A stretch of 64,000 nucleotides of DNA from Candidatus Didemnitutus mandela (lineage in GTDB: Bacteria; Verrucomicrobiota; Verrucomicrobiia; Opitutales; Opitutaceae): positions 248,001 through 312,000 of the forward strand of contig NJAL01000003.1 of NCBI GenBank assembly GCA_002591725.1, given 5' to 3'. The notes under the pieces are model-generated. The model was not told the DNA's origin and did not search any database. It was given only the letters and a program-made list of their open reading frames with translations. How positions within the stretch are numbered: position 1 is the first letter of the stretch; the number at the start of each line of letters is the position of its first letter. Both the position numbers and the translations under genes were made by a program. Positions 17,899-28,339 of the stretch are shown piece by piece.

Positions 17899-20736
17899 TT
17901 AAAATTTAAGGGATTCCATACAGCGAGGGCAAACATCTCCGAGCGGGTGATGTGTCAAAATGGATACCCAGCGCCAGCACCGCTGGCAACGGACGAGTCC
18001 AGCCTCCCTGGCATGATGTGCGCGGATTTCGACCTCGCTAGCAAGCTTCGGTGAAACATTGACTTGGGAAACGATGAAAACCTCCTGACATTTTTCCAAC
18101 ATGGCGTAGACGGGATTGTTTGGGCTGGTCTTAAAGTCGAGCACGGCGTCGAGAGACTTTCCAATGGTGCCGGCTTGGCGCAGCGCCTCAAGATGTTCAC
18201 TAACGGCTGCGCGCAGTTTAAACAGTGCGGTGAAATCGTGTTCAATCGCTGTGTTTTCCCAATCGGGTGGAACGACTGGCCAGTCCTGCAGATGGACGGA
18301 ATCGTCGGTGTATTCCTTGCCCGCGGTTCCGAAGCTCCAGGCTTCGTCGGCGGTGAAGCTGAGCACAGGGGCCAGCAGGCGGACCAGAGAGCGGAAAATG
18401 TAATGGATAACGGTCTGCGAGGAACGGCGCAACGGATGCCGCGAACTGAGGGTGTAGAGGCGGTCCTTGAGGATGTCATGATAGGTCGCCGACAATGTGA
18501 CCGAACAAAACTGATTACAGAGTTGATAAACGCGGTGGAATTCACAGACATCGTAGGCGGCTGTGCATTTCTCGATCAACTTGGCGGTTTGATGCAACGC
18601 CCAGCGGTCGAGCGCGTCTAGCTTTTCGTAGGCGATCTCGTGTGTTTCGGGATCGAAATCAAAGAGATTCGAAAGTTGGAATCGGAAGGTGTTGCGGAAA
18701 AGCCGATAGGCGTCGCTCACGTGCTTGAGAATCTCGTCGTCGACTGGGATGTCATCGCGAAAATCCTGTGAGGCAATCCAGAGGCGGATGACATCGGCGC
18801 CGTACTTGGCGATGTAGGTGTCGGCGGTTTGCGGCTTCTGGTAGGTCGAACTTTTAGATATTTTTTTGTGGTTCTTGTCAACAATGAACCCGTGGGTGAG
18901 AACGGCCTTGTAAGGCGCCGCGCCGAATGCGATGGCGCCCGTCCAGAGCGAAGATTGGAACCAGCCGCGGTGCTGGTCGCTGCCTTCGAGATAGAGGTCG
19001 GCGGGCCAGTGTGTGTTGCCCTGTCCGTGTTTGAGCACGGCGGCATGTGAAGAACCGGAGTCGACCCACACGTCGATGGTGTCGCGCCCGCAAATTAGTT
19101 CGCTGGCTGCCGGCCAGCCGGACGGCAGCTTGACGCCGGCCAGGATTTCGGTGGGGCTGGCATGGTACCAAAAGTTGGTGTCGCGCGCGGCGACTTTGTC
19201 GGCGATTGCGCAGACTACACTAGCGTCGAGGTAGACGTTTTTCTTTGCGTCGTAGAAGGCGGGAATCGGAACGCCCCACGAACGCTGGCGGCTGATGCAC
19301 CAATCGGGTCGCGACTCGACGGCGCTGCGGATGCGGGCTTCGCCCCAGGCGGGAATCCAGCCTTGCACCTTGGCAATCTTGGTGATTTCGGCGAGCGCAG
19401 TCTGGCGGGCACCAGATTTGTCGAGAGAGACAAACCACTGGTCGACGGCGCGAAAGATGATTGGTGTCTTTGAGCGCCAACAGTGCGGGTATTGGTGCTC
19501 GTAACGCTGCTTGGCGAGGAGGGCTCCGGAGACGTCGAGCTTCTTCAGTATGGCGATATTAGCTGGCGAGGTTTTCTTGATTCCTAGATCTCCGACGGAT
19601 TCGAGCGTGTTCAGTCCCACAAGATCGGGAGGTACCTTGCTATCGTCGAGGTATTTGCCGTCACTGCCGACCGGACAGTAGATTTCCAAACCGTATTTGA
19701 GGCCAGTCTGATAATCTTCGTCGCCGTGGCCGGGCGCGGTGTGAACGCAACCCGTGCCGCTGTTAGTTGTGACGTAGTTGGCGAGGACGATTGGCGAGGC
19801 GCGGTCGATGAACGGGTGGCGGGTGGTGAGTTTTTCCAGTTTCGCTCCGGGAAAAGTCTGCACTACAGCAGGCTGGCTCTCGAACTTCGCTGCTGACGCA
19901 ACGGATCCGAGTAACGCCTTCGCGACAATGATGCGCTCGGTACCGAGGTCGGCAACGACATAATCGACTTCCGGATGCAGGGCGATTGCAAGATTGGCAG
20001 TAATGGTCCAGGGCGTGGTTGTCCAAATGACGATGGAAAGCTGTTTGCCGGTGGGTAGGCCAAACTTTGCTGCCTCATCGGTTGGGACAGGGAATCTTAC
20101 CCAGATTGAGAGCGAGACGTGATTTTTGTATTCGACCTCTGCTTCGGCGAGCGCGGTTTCGAACGGAATTGACCAATATACGGGCTTCTTGCTCCGGTAG
20201 ACGATGCCTTTTTCCACAAAGACAGCGATGGTGCGAAGAATGTCGGCCTTGTAGGCGGGTGTCTTGGTTTTGTATTCGTGGTCCCAGTCGGCGAGAATGC
20301 CGATGCGTTTGAACTGGGCAGCTTGTTTTGCGATCCAGGTTTCAGAAAACGCATCGCACTTCGCGCACAGTTCGGGTATCGTGAGATTGAGTTTTTCCTC
20401 CTGTACCTTGCGCGAGACCTTTTGTTCGATGGGCAGGCCATGGCAGTCCCAACCAGGGACATAGGGCGTGCGGTAGCCGCGCATCGATTTGTAGCGATTG
20501 ATGATGTCCTTGAGAGTCTTGTTAAGTGCAGTGCCGATATGGACGTCCCCATTGGTGAAAGGCGGGCCGTCGTGCAGGACAAAAACAGGCGCGGCGGTGC
20601 GGTTTTTCTGGATGCGCTGAAACAACTGAGTCTTTTCCCAATGTGCGACGCGGGCTGGCTCGCGTCGCACGAGGTTGGCGCGCATTGGAAAATCGGTTTT
20701 CGGGAGGAGGAGTGTGTTTTTGAGTTCCTGTGCCAT
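17899..20736 (-). CDS. ileS: Isoleucyl-tRNA synthetase
   Basis: Charges tRNA-Ile and edits misactivated valine. The class I motifs are complete: the HIGH loop is DVHIGTALNKTLKD, the KMSKS loop is KKISKSSTYQK, and the CP1 editing region has TTTPWTITANLAI and GTGCVHTAPGHGDEDYQ. The C-terminal zinc-ribbon cysteines are in VRCQRCWRWV and GDVCPRCMESLKF. I start at ATG 20736 (MAQELKNTLLL), giving 945 residues, rather than the GTG/TTG extension to 20784. It heads the operon with the DksA-like gene and lspA. It is intact and long, in contrast to the 10 kb of decayed DNA upstream. Confidence 0.97.
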   Translation of the reverse strand: MAQELKNTLLLPKTDFPMRANLVRREPARVAHWEKTQLFQRIQKNRTAAPVFVLHDGPPFTNGDVHIGTALNKTLKDIINRYKSMRGYRTPYVPGWDCHGLPIEQKVSRKVQEEKLNLTIPELCAKCDAFSETWIAKQAAQFKRIGILADWDHEYKTKTPAYKADILRTIAVFVEKGIVYRSKKPVYWSIPFETALAEAEVEYKNHVSLSIWVRFPVPTDEAAKFGLPTGKQLSIVIWTTTPWTITANLAIALHPEVDYVVADLGTERIIVAKALLGSVASAAKFESQPAVVQTFPGAKLEKLTTRHPFIDRASPIVLANYVTTNSGTGCVHTAPGHGDEDYQTGLKYGLEIYCPVGSDGKYLDDSKVPPDLVGLNTLESVGDLGIKKTSPANIAILKKLDVSGALLAKQRYEHQYPHCWRSKTPIIFRAVDQWFVSLDKSGARQTALAEITKIAKVQGWIPAWGEARIRSAVESRPDWCISRQRSWGVPIPAFYDAKKNVYLDASVVCAIADKVAARDTNFWYHASPTEILAGVKLPSGWPAASELICGRDTIDVWVDSGSSHAAVLKHGQGNTHWPADLYLEGSDQHRGWFQSSLWTGAIAFGAAPYKAVLTHGFIVDKNHKKISKSSTYQKPQTADTYIAKYGADVIRLWIASQDFRDDIPVDDEILKHVSDAYRLFRNTFRFQLSNLFDFDPETHEIAYEKLDALDRWALHQTAKLIEKCTAAYDVCEFHRVYQLCNQFCSVTLSATYHDILKDRLYTLSSRHPLRRSSQTVIHYIFRSLVRLLAPVLSFTADEAWSFGTAGKEYTDDSVHLQDWPVVPPDWENTAIEHDFTALFKLRAAVSEHLEALRQAGTIGKSLDAVLDFKTSPNNPVYAMLEKCQEVFIVSQVNVSPKLASEVEIRAHHAREAGLVRCQRCWRWVSILTHHPLGDVCPRCMESLKF

Positions 20737-20784
20737 CGACAAGATAAAAAGCCTAGACGCTACTTCGGAGAGAAGGCGAGTCAA

Positions 20785-21952
20785 GGGGGGATCAGAGTCA
20801 AAAATTCCGGAATTTTAGGCGCGAAACCTGATGGTTTTTTTGCGAGCTGAAACCCATTTTTGAATACAGCGTGGCAACAAGCAAGGAGGTAGTCGCTGTC
20901 ATTGGTAGCCGATAGATAGGCCGGTGCTTTCCGCTTTGCAGCGGTTGAGCGGCTTCAGAAAACATTCGTGGCCGAGGTTATATTTTATATTGAAGGATTG
21001 TGTGAGATCAGAAGGTGTAGTTGGCAAACGCAGACTTGCCTTGCGCGCCGAGCAGCTTGCAAAGATCTGGAGAAATGTGGTCCAAGAGGGCCGCGGTCGA
21101 TATAGTTTGAGTTTGGGCGTTCTCCGATTGGTGCATGCCTTTTGCGAAAACGGCTAGCCCGATGTGCCCCCGTCGGGGGCCTGGTCTGGAAGAATGCTGG
21201 ACGAAGAAAGTGCTCAGTATCTGTAGACGTTTCGGCGAGGACAGAAACCAAAATCATCGAGCGGATACGTAACCTGGTCGCGATTTATAACTTAGAAAGA
21301 GTGAAAGAGTGCGATTAGAGGCTGATGCGGCACATGTTAGTGATCGACGTAAGAGGATGCTCGCCAAATTTCCCAAAAGTCAAGGCGGCAAGACCGTCGG
21401 CAAGAAGGGCGAGTGGCACAGCGTCGAATTCGTCGGATTTGGACTACGTTACCGTGCTGCGAGACCACTTGCTACGGCGGTCCGGAAATGATTTTTTTGT
21501 TTTGGCGTTGAGCTATGCGGTTTCGGATGGCAGCGCGATAGCGAGAGCATCAGTCATGGTTTGTAGGCTTTCGTGAAGTGACCCGGTGGCGGAACGCCGG
21601 CGAATTTGCCGTGGACACCTCGTTCTGCAGCCTTGATTTGCAAGGTACGCAGGATGGATCCGCAGGCTATTTGGGTTTCCTTGGGGTGCTTCAAAAATAG
21701 CCATCAGACCATTTTTTAGCTCAGATATTCAGATAGAGTGTTGTTCCAAAGGGTTCGCAGGCCGTCTGTGCGGCCCGGTGTCAGTGGACTATGGACTATA
21801 CACTTCCTCGAAATCGTAGTGGGGAGTAAGGTCGACGCTGCTGCCGCGAACCGTCAGATGGCGCTCTCGCATTTGCCGGCGAGGAAAAATATATGTTATT
21901 GTTAAATCAGTGAGTTACTGACTGCGCGCGTGAACCATGAACGACACGCCGG
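20785..21952. other. Gene-free stretch upstream of ileS
   Basis: No intact gene. A minus-strand piece ends LLGAQGKSAFANYTF and a stop (~21015), possibly a former gene end. A plus-strand piece 21309-21491 reads RRKRMLAKFPKSQGGKTVGK; neither can be placed. A short tandem repeat of TGGACTA lies at 21785-21798. Confidence 0.35.
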
Positions 21953-22213
21953 GTGCATGATATGGTTTTCCCCCGGCCAGTTCTGGCCGATGTGCCCTGG
22001 CGGAAGCTAGCAGCGTCTTTCCGCGAAGACGCGGGAGATATCCCCCCCGGATTTTTCGAAGGAGATCCGGATTCGAGCCTGCCGGATATCTACCTCCGCT
22101 TTCGGGACGCGTTCAAGCGTTCCTCGATGGAACTAATGGCACAGCCCTATGCCGCGAATATCTTGCAGATGCGATCTTGCAATTCCTTCTGGGAACGACA
22201 AGACAAGGAATAG
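21953..22213 (+). CDS. Short unrecognised ORF, possibly a gene remnant
   Basis: An 86-residue frame reading MHDMVFPRPVLADVPWRKLA, then GDIPPGFFEGDPDSSLPDIY and LRFRDAFKRSSMELMAQPYA. The composition is protein-like, with balanced charge and no long A/T-driven codon runs. No family is recognised, and there is no signal peptide or helix-rich membrane segment. It stands alone between decayed stretches, 180 bases before the next intact gene and in the same orientation. It may be a genuine small gene or the surviving end of a larger one. Confidence 0.35.
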   Translation: MHDMVFPRPVLADVPWRKLAASFREDAGDIPPGFFEGDPDSSLPDIYLRFRDAFKRSSMELMAQPYAANILQMRSCNSFWERQDKE

Positions 22214-22392
22214 ATCGGAGAAGATAAAGGCAAAACAGAGCTGGCGGCCTTTGGGAAGCTAATGGATGTGGGTATCAGGGGTAGTAAGCGGGAGAGTAGT
22301 GGAAGATTCGACGCGGAAGGCTGGGGGATACGGCCTTGCTAAATTTTGGGCTGTGTGCTACGGACCTGTTCATTTTTTTGTTCTCTTTTTTT

Positions 22393-23115
22393 ATGAATTC
22401 TGTTTTGTTTATTACTATTGCTGTTACCGGCTTGATTGTGGCTTTTTTTCATGCAGCAATCCCGACACATTGGCTTCCTTTTGTGCTGGTGGCGCGGGCA
22501 CGAGGATGGAGCCGGACGCGCGCGCTATGGGTTGCGATGTTTGCGGGGCTGGGACACGTGCTGCTGACCAGTTTGTTGGGGCTGCTGACAGCGTGGTTCG
22601 GCTTTAAATTGAACGAGAAAGCCAGCCGACAGTTTCCGTGGATCATTGGCAGCGTATTGATGATAATCGGCCTGTTTTATCTCTGGCTCCACTTTAGGAG
22701 GCGTAAGCCTTTGCATCACCATGGGCCGGGCAGCCCGAGTCAATACAGACATGAATGCGGGCACAGCCATTGGGGCCAGTGGGGCCAGAGGTTGAAGGAC
22801 AGCAATCTCGCTGCGACTGGGAAAAGTGAGTGGGCCGTGATTACGGGTCTTTTTTTTATGCTGGCCCTTTTACCGTGCGAGGCGCTTTTTCCTATTTATT
22901 TTTCTGGCGTGCAGTTTGGATGGTTCGGTTTCTTGGTGTTGAGCGCCATACTTGCGGTGAGTGCGCTGGCGGGAACGCTGGTTTTTACTTGGCTGACGCT
23001 CGCCGGGCTGCAGCGCTTTTCGATCGAGCATTTCGAGAAAAACGAGGCTGCTTGGCTGGGCGCAACTTTCTTCGTGCTGGGTGCGCTCGCGATAGTTATC
23101 GAGCGTGGGCATTGA
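22393..23115 (+). CDS. Polytopic membrane protein, NicO/RcnA-like metal efflux candidate
   Basis: About 240 residues with roughly six hydrophobic segments: LFITIAVTGLIVAFFHAAIP, a helix after RTRALWVAMFAGLGHVL, PWIIGSVLMIIGLFYLWL, GLFFMLALLPCEALFPIY, FLVLSAILAVSALAG and LGATFFVLGALAIVIERG. A cytosolic loop is His-rich (PLHHHGPG, HECGHSHWGQWG) and could bind metal. The first helix carries HAAIPTHW and the next GLGHVL, His-containing helices like those of the NicO nickel/cobalt exporter and urease-accessory-like families. I start at ATG 22393, where the hydrophobic N-terminus begins in good context; the ORF track's upstream TTG adds an unlikely leader. Metal export is an inference from the His-rich loop. 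Confidence 0.6.
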   Translation: MNSVLFITIAVTGLIVAFFHAAIPTHWLPFVLVARARGWSRTRALWVAMFAGLGHVLLTSLLGLLTAWFGFKLNEKASRQFPWIIGSVLMIIGLFYLWLHFRRRKPLHHHGPGSPSQYRHECGHSHWGQWGQRLKDSNLAATGKSEWAVITGLFFMLALLPCEALFPIYFSGVQFGWFGFLVLSAILAVSALAGTLVFTWLTLAGLQRFSIEHFEKNEAAWLGATFFVLGALAIVIERGH

Positions 23116-23159
23116 TAGAGATGATCGTTTCTAACAGGACTGCTTTTTAGCGTGTTTTT

Positions 23160-24130
23160 TTAGACCTCGATCCCTTTCATGACGAACGCGACGTGTTCGA
23201 AAGCTATGACGTTGTTGAATGGGATCCTTTTGAAGGCGATAAGATCGGTATAGTTGCCGTGGCTGCGGTGGTCGACCTTTTCCGGTTGGGCGCCCAGCCA
23301 AAGCACTATCGGCGGCGTGCACGGTGTTGGCTTGGGTGGCTTGCATAAGTGTCGTAACCTACTTCGCCAGGCAATAAAAATTGTTTCGCGTTCCAACTAT
23401 TGGGGTAGGGGCCGGGTTCGGTACCGTAGGCGAGTGTGGTGCCAAGTGAGGGCTAGCTTTTTGAAAGCTTTCGTGCTGGAGGAGGCCGGGCTTTGAGCTC
23501 CTTTTCGATGATTTCCCGGATAATGCTAGCTTATGCTAGCTTAGCGTGTTCGCTGAGGATATAGTCGTCGTTGTAGATGTCGAAGACGAGGCGAGCTCCG
23601 TGTCACTTGGCGAATTTTAGGTCTTCGTCGTCAATCAAACTGCTGTACTCGACGGAGACGGCAACGGCGATTTCATGTTTTCGATCCTGTGGGCTTGGGG
23701 CAGCCGACTTTGCGGCCCCACATGGCCGGCTTAGTCGATGGCGGTCTTGGTTTCCTCGAGGGAATATTGCGAGGCGCGCTAGCGGATTCTTCTTCAAAAA
23801 GAACGCCTTGGCCAGAACCTTGATCGCGTTGGTGTCGTATTTAGTGTTTTTGCGAGCTTTTTTAGTTCCTAAATGCATTGGCTATTCCGTTGATTCTGTC
23901 GAAGCGAAGATAAGACGTCATACCATTGATATTGCCATGCTTGCTGGTGGCACTTGGAACTGGACTACATGCTGAGCATGCTCGGGGCCCCCCCGGGCAC
24001 GGAACCGGAGTCGATGGCATGTTTCAGGGCGAAGTAGACGTAGCTGTCGGCTTCCCACATTGAGAATGGTGGCGAATCAGGCTTCGAGTGTGTAGCGAGC
24101 GGGTCGGTTCAGACCAGCGCCATCTCCTTT
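23160..24130 (-). pseudogene. Degraded imidazolonepropionase-like amidohydrolase
   Basis: Minus-strand pieces in three frames give the end of a metal-dependent amidohydrolase: a decayed region near 24050 comparable to the family's T.R..G...D..LR, then SLIDDEDLKFAK (~23625), HGARLVFDIYNDDYILSEH (~23555-23610), REIIEKELKARPPP (~23490), GTTLAYGTEPGPYP (~23405-23440) where the metal-site Asp would be expected, and the C-terminus YTDLIAFKRIPFNNVIAFEH ending VAFVMKGIEV at 23163. Stops and frameshifts interrupt it. A perfect 10-base tandem duplication (23523-23542) falls inside one of the broken spots. The family is moderately secure; the substrate is unknown. Confidence 0.75.
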
Positions 24131-24253
24131 GGGTTTCGGGTTGTTTAAAAACCACGGCAACGTTACTTCGAAAACTAAACCAGCGGGAGAGGTGGGTCCC
24201 AGTTTCAAGCAGCTGCTGTGGAACAAGATCAAACGTAGCAACAAATCGAGAGG

Positions 24254-25060
24254 CTAAGGCTGGTCAAACTTTGGCTGCCCGGTGGCATGGGCGGAGAGCT
24301 GGAAAAGTGGAATGAACAGTCTCGGCATGTTTTCCTCACTAGCTTCTGGGCCTCTGTCGGCGACGGTAACTTTTAAAGCGTCAAGTTGCTGGGCGAGAGC
24401 TTGGGGCTGATGATTGGTGCCGACTCCCTTGGTGAGTGCTGGAAGGTTTGCCCAAGGTTTTTTTACTAAAATTTTCTGTGCGTTGAGGGCGACGTGGTCG
24501 AGGATGTCGTGGATGAGACTGGCCATGCGTTCTTCTTCGCCGAGCAGGCCGTCGATCAACTTGCGTTTGTGTGGTTAGTTTCTCGCCGCCCTCCTCGGAG
24601 GGCGGCGAGGGGGATTTTGAGATTGTGCGAGGGAAACGCCGAGAAGGCGTCTTTTAAATTGAACGGCCATCTTGGCTATCTCCTTGGCCGAGCTGGCTGC
24701 ATGTTGATCTGGTCGGCGGACTTTAGTTGCAGGTACTAGCGGCTGATTACGGCGACGAGTGTTGCGAGAATGAAGATCACAAAGCCGACGGGTATGAACA
24801 GCTAGCAGCGAATGGTGCGGGCGATTTCGGTGTTTTTGAGCTGTTTTTCTCGGAGGAGGAGGTTTAGCTCTATCTCACATCTTCCCGTTACATATTTATC
24901 GTTGAGGGCGGAGACCTGCTAAACCGGTTCGTTCGCTAAAGGCGGCCTGATTTTCATCCAGCAGTTTGCTGACTTCCATTGGTAGGTGCTTTTTGAAATG
25001 GTCTTTAGCTTGGTCGGCTTGCACGAGAATGTTGTAGCAGGCAAGTTGTGTGGGCTTTTT
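24254..25060 (-). pseudogene. Degraded sensor-kinase-like membrane protein
   Basis: Minus-strand pieces include EVSKLLDENQAAFSERTGLA (~24925-24990), a helical piece ELNLLLREKQLKNTEIARTI leading into a strong membrane helix LFIPVGFVIFILATLVAVIS (~24740-24800), and an open piece with LLGEEERMASLIHDILDHVA (24254-24559) that resembles the HD..D dimerisation helix of NarX-type kinases. Order and content fit a periplasmic sensor domain, a membrane helix and a kinase core. Stops separate the parts and no ATPase boxes remain. Its upstream end is joined in frame to the end of the flagellin ruin. Confidence 0.5.
24582..24609. repeat. Perfect GC-rich inverted repeat
   Basis: CTCGCCGCCCTCC is followed after TC by its exact reverse complement GGAGGGCGGCGAG: 13 paired bases around a two-base gap (or 12 around CTCG). 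It sits inside decayed DNA. No T-run follows on either strand, so a rho-independent terminator is unlikely. Confidence 0.6.
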
Positions 25061-26212
25061 GGCGACGTCGGCAATGCGGTTTGTGACGGTTCCGAGGTCG
25101 GCTTTGTTCATATCTAGCAGTTCCGACGCGAAGCTCAGATAGGAATGCTGGGCGCCATTGTTGGCGCGATGTGTGGCAACTTCCTGAAGGGCGTTCGTGA
25201 TATCAGAGATTGTGAGAGTGAAAATGGTGTTGGCAGAGGCCAACCGTGCTAACCGATATTTTGTCGCTGCTGTTGTTTCCTCCATAATGAAGTAGGAAGT
25301 GATAGAGAGATTATTGATGATGTAGTTTCCTTGTGTAATTAGCTGCATGGCGCAGCTTGCCAATCAAATTGGCTCGGAGGTGTCCGGTGCAACGGAGCGG
25401 AAGCTCTATTGATAAAAACTTCCCAATTTAATCCGTTCCAGGCGATGCGATTCGTTTGGCTGGATCTGTCGCTGGAAACTCCGGAATAGATCGATGGTAT
25501 CGAATCGCTTCCCATATTTACTTCGATAACGTGGTTCGCAAACGCTGTTGCTGTGAAAAAATATAGATAGAACCTCAAGTTGAAACCTATGGCGCTGTTT
25601 GCGCTGGACGCCGCAGCGTTGCTGCCTCGAACCGACTAAGTGAAGGATACTGACGGAGACGCAAGGCCATGCTGCTACCGCTGTTCGTATCGGTTTAATT
25701 ATTGGAGTTTGGGAAAAATCCCAAAAATCAACTGTTCTTGTGCTTTGCCGCCAATGGCGATGATGGTCCCGTTGTCGTTTGCTGTGGATGCGACTGAATA
25801 GGTGATTCTGTTGAAGAGGAAAATGCTGTTGAACGTTTGATTACTCAGCGAAGTCAGCCGATCTTGCCGTTTGGCAAGATCGAAATTATAGCTATCGAGA
25901 TCGGAAAAACTCTTGGCTGGATCGCTCACCTAGTGTCTTCAGCTTGAAGACATACACCGTTTAGCGCTTTGCCTGCGATGTCTTGCGTCTGGAAAAGAGG
26001 TAGCGTTGCCAAGATTGCTTCCAAGGGCGCTTTCCCGGTGGGGCAGCGGCGAACTTCATCGAGACAGCTAGGCTATCGGCATTGTCCGACTGATTGACAG
26101 TTTTTGATTCACTTGAGAACCGAGTTAGGTTGGTCTGGATCGAGCGGTTGGATGCGGCTAGATTATTTTCCGCGAGCGTGGCCGCGGAATTGATATTGAT
26201 GGTGGTAGCCAT
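25060..26212 (-). pseudogene. fliC: Degraded flagellin gene
   Basis: The minus strand starts at ATG 26212 with ATTININSAATLAENNLAAS followed by a region matching the flagellin N-terminal coiled coil, including NADSLAVSMKFAA where bacterial flagellins have a DDAAGLA-like run. A second frame holds LAKRQDRLTSLSNQTFNSIF (25699-25929). The C-terminal helix is in a third frame with LASANTIFTLTISDITNALQ, SYLSFASELL and ACYNILVQA, comparable to the family's ARYNILVQA end. Frameshifts and stops lie between. No other intact flagellar gene is in the window, so loss of motility is likely, though further flagellin copies elsewhere cannot be excluded. Confidence 0.88.
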
Positions 26213-26399
26213 GAATCTTCCATGACTGTTGGATTGCGGTTTTCTGTGCCGCAAATGCACGGGCGTGTAAGCGGCTAACTGCATCACGCCAAACGATGTG
26301 GAACGCAGACAGCTACGGGCTTGCCAGGAAGAATCTGTAGATCTGTAGAGAATTTAAAAATTTCGATGATTGTTATCTCTCCGATTTACCAACCAGCGA

Positions 26400-27100
26400 G
26401 CGCTTCTCAGAACGAAGCTGCAGAAGCGATGTGTGAGTTTGGCATGGTCGCAAATGCCGGACGAGATAGGCGCGGCTAGGATATTGGAGCTCCTCCAACT
26501 TAGAAATAACCGCTTCACGGTCGTAAGTGACATTGGAAGTGTTGCAGCTGAAAGGCCAGATCGACGGAGGCCGAGGGTGGCGCAGGAAGGAAGCCTTACT
26601 CGGCAAAAGCGAAAGACTGACAGTACCCGAATTGATGATGCGAGAGCCCCCCACCCAAAGTACGATCGAACGGCTGGTAGGTATGGCCGACAATCAACAA
26701 ATTGTAATCTACCGTGCCGAAGAGGGCCGCTACCTTTTCATTAGGTTGGTCCGATGTCAGACCTTGGCCGTCGTCGTACTCCGGTGACACATGGGCTACG
26801 AGGACACGCGAGCGGTCGATCAGCATTGTTCGTGTTCGCAAAAGAAGTTGGCGCAGCTAATTTAGATGACTTTCTGTTGTGACCGTGCCTTTTATCCAAA
26901 TGAAAGTCTGGGTAACTTCCAGAAAGCGGGAAAGGAGCTATGGATTTTCAGTGACTTTAAAGATGTCCGGTTTCCCCAGTCGCCGAGAGACACATAGCGA
27001 TCGATATTACTGCGAAAAAATGGACATGTAGAAAACTACGAAGACGGTGCAAGGACGCTGAGTGGACCGGGGCTAATAGCAGCCAAGTATTCCAAAGATC
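26400..27100 (-). pseudogene. Degraded YfcE-type metallophosphoesterase
   Basis: Minus-strand pieces in order: DRYVSLGDWGN (~26965-27000), where the family has a GD motif, then RVLVAHVSPEYDDGQGL (~26770-26810), EKVAALFGTVDYNLLIVGHT followed by YQPF (~26670-26730, with the GHT metal motif), SRIINSGTVSLSL (~26610-26650) and VTYDREAVISKLEELQYPSR (~26480-26540). These match the later half of a cytosolic calcineurin-like phosphoesterase. The frame changes several times and the N-terminal D.H motif is not readable, so the gene is inactive. Confidence 0.75.
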
Positions 27101-28339
27101 CAATAGCTGTCCAATGCTGCCTCGGATATGGAGCATAGAGCAAAGCTGTCTCAAGGACGATCGAGTTGCCGTGGATGCCGGAGAGAAGCAGGGATGTGCA
27201 TGCTAATTCTATTTTAACTTTATTATCATCAGCAAAAACACCGTATCAAAACGAAAGATTCGCGGAAATTTTCCGATCAATGCGCCGTATTCGTTAAAAA
27301 CCTCGTGGGGAGCTTGACGTTATTTCACGGCCAGTTCGAGCGGTTGTTCGTGCAATTTAAATATGGGGCTTCTTCGCTGAAAACAATGCAGCGCCTAGTC
27401 GTTCGGGAATAGCACGACTAGCTGGTCGAATTTGTCCCTACCGAAACTCACGCCAAGTGGCGGCTGTGGTGCTGCTCGGGTTTTTTAACAACGAGTGTGT
27501 TGCTCGATCAACTGGAGCACAGTCTGCTGCGTGAGCATAAAGTTGCGAATTGGCTTTGTATTCGCTTTGCAGGCGCGATTGCACGGTTTCGAATTGCAGC
27601 GTGCCGACGGTTGCTAGCAGCGTGGATTTTTGGAGCGCGTTGCGCGCATTAAGCAGAAAGTACAACCCCTTATTGCAGCAATTATTAGAGACCGGAGCGG
27701 TTATTTCTTTGCTTGGCGGGTACTTTATGTTGCTGATGTAAGTGAAGATTTTTGAGAAGAAACTCAGAATTTTGTCGTAGCCGATAGAGCGGTACGTCGT
27801 GAGCGTATGGCCGATGCCGAAGTTACTGTGATGTGAGTGACGATGTTGATGACGTCGCTGGGCCAAGATTCATCGACGGTTTCGCGTTACTTGTCGAGAA
27901 TTTTGTGCGACAGCTAGAAACGCATTTATTTGCTCGTGCGCTGATGCGTTACGACCATACTCCCCTCGGACTTGCTCGAGCACACGTGCAGAAAGGCGGC
28001 GAGATCGTAATTTTGGGATCCATCTTCGCTTAAATCTTGAAAATGAAACAGGGAAGATTCGGATCGTTGACCGACGCTTTGTACGCGGCCTTCGGTTCCC
28101 TCCGGCGCGCTGGGTACGGTAATATTGGCCGAGCGGCGCCAAAGTGCTTGCTCAGGTGGCGGGCGATGTCAAACGGCGCGGGTAGGTGGTCAAATGAGCG
28201 CACCAACCGGAGGACCGCCCGGTGCTCGTGACGATGTCGGAGAGCGAATACCTGTGCTGCTATCTCTTGCTCGCCGGGTAGTTTGCAAAAAACCGTGCCA
28301 TGAGAGGCGCGCTTTTCGTGAAATGAAGAACATTTTCCT
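27101..28339. other. Gene-free stretch with unplaced minus-strand remnants
   Basis: No intact gene. Minus-strand pieces such as TLQFETVQSRLQSEYKANSQ (~27530-27590), GHTLTTYRSIGYDKILSFFS (~27750-27810) and IARHLSKHFGAARPILPYPA (~28090-28160) are protein-like but lie in different frames and match no family that I can name. Confidence 0.35.
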
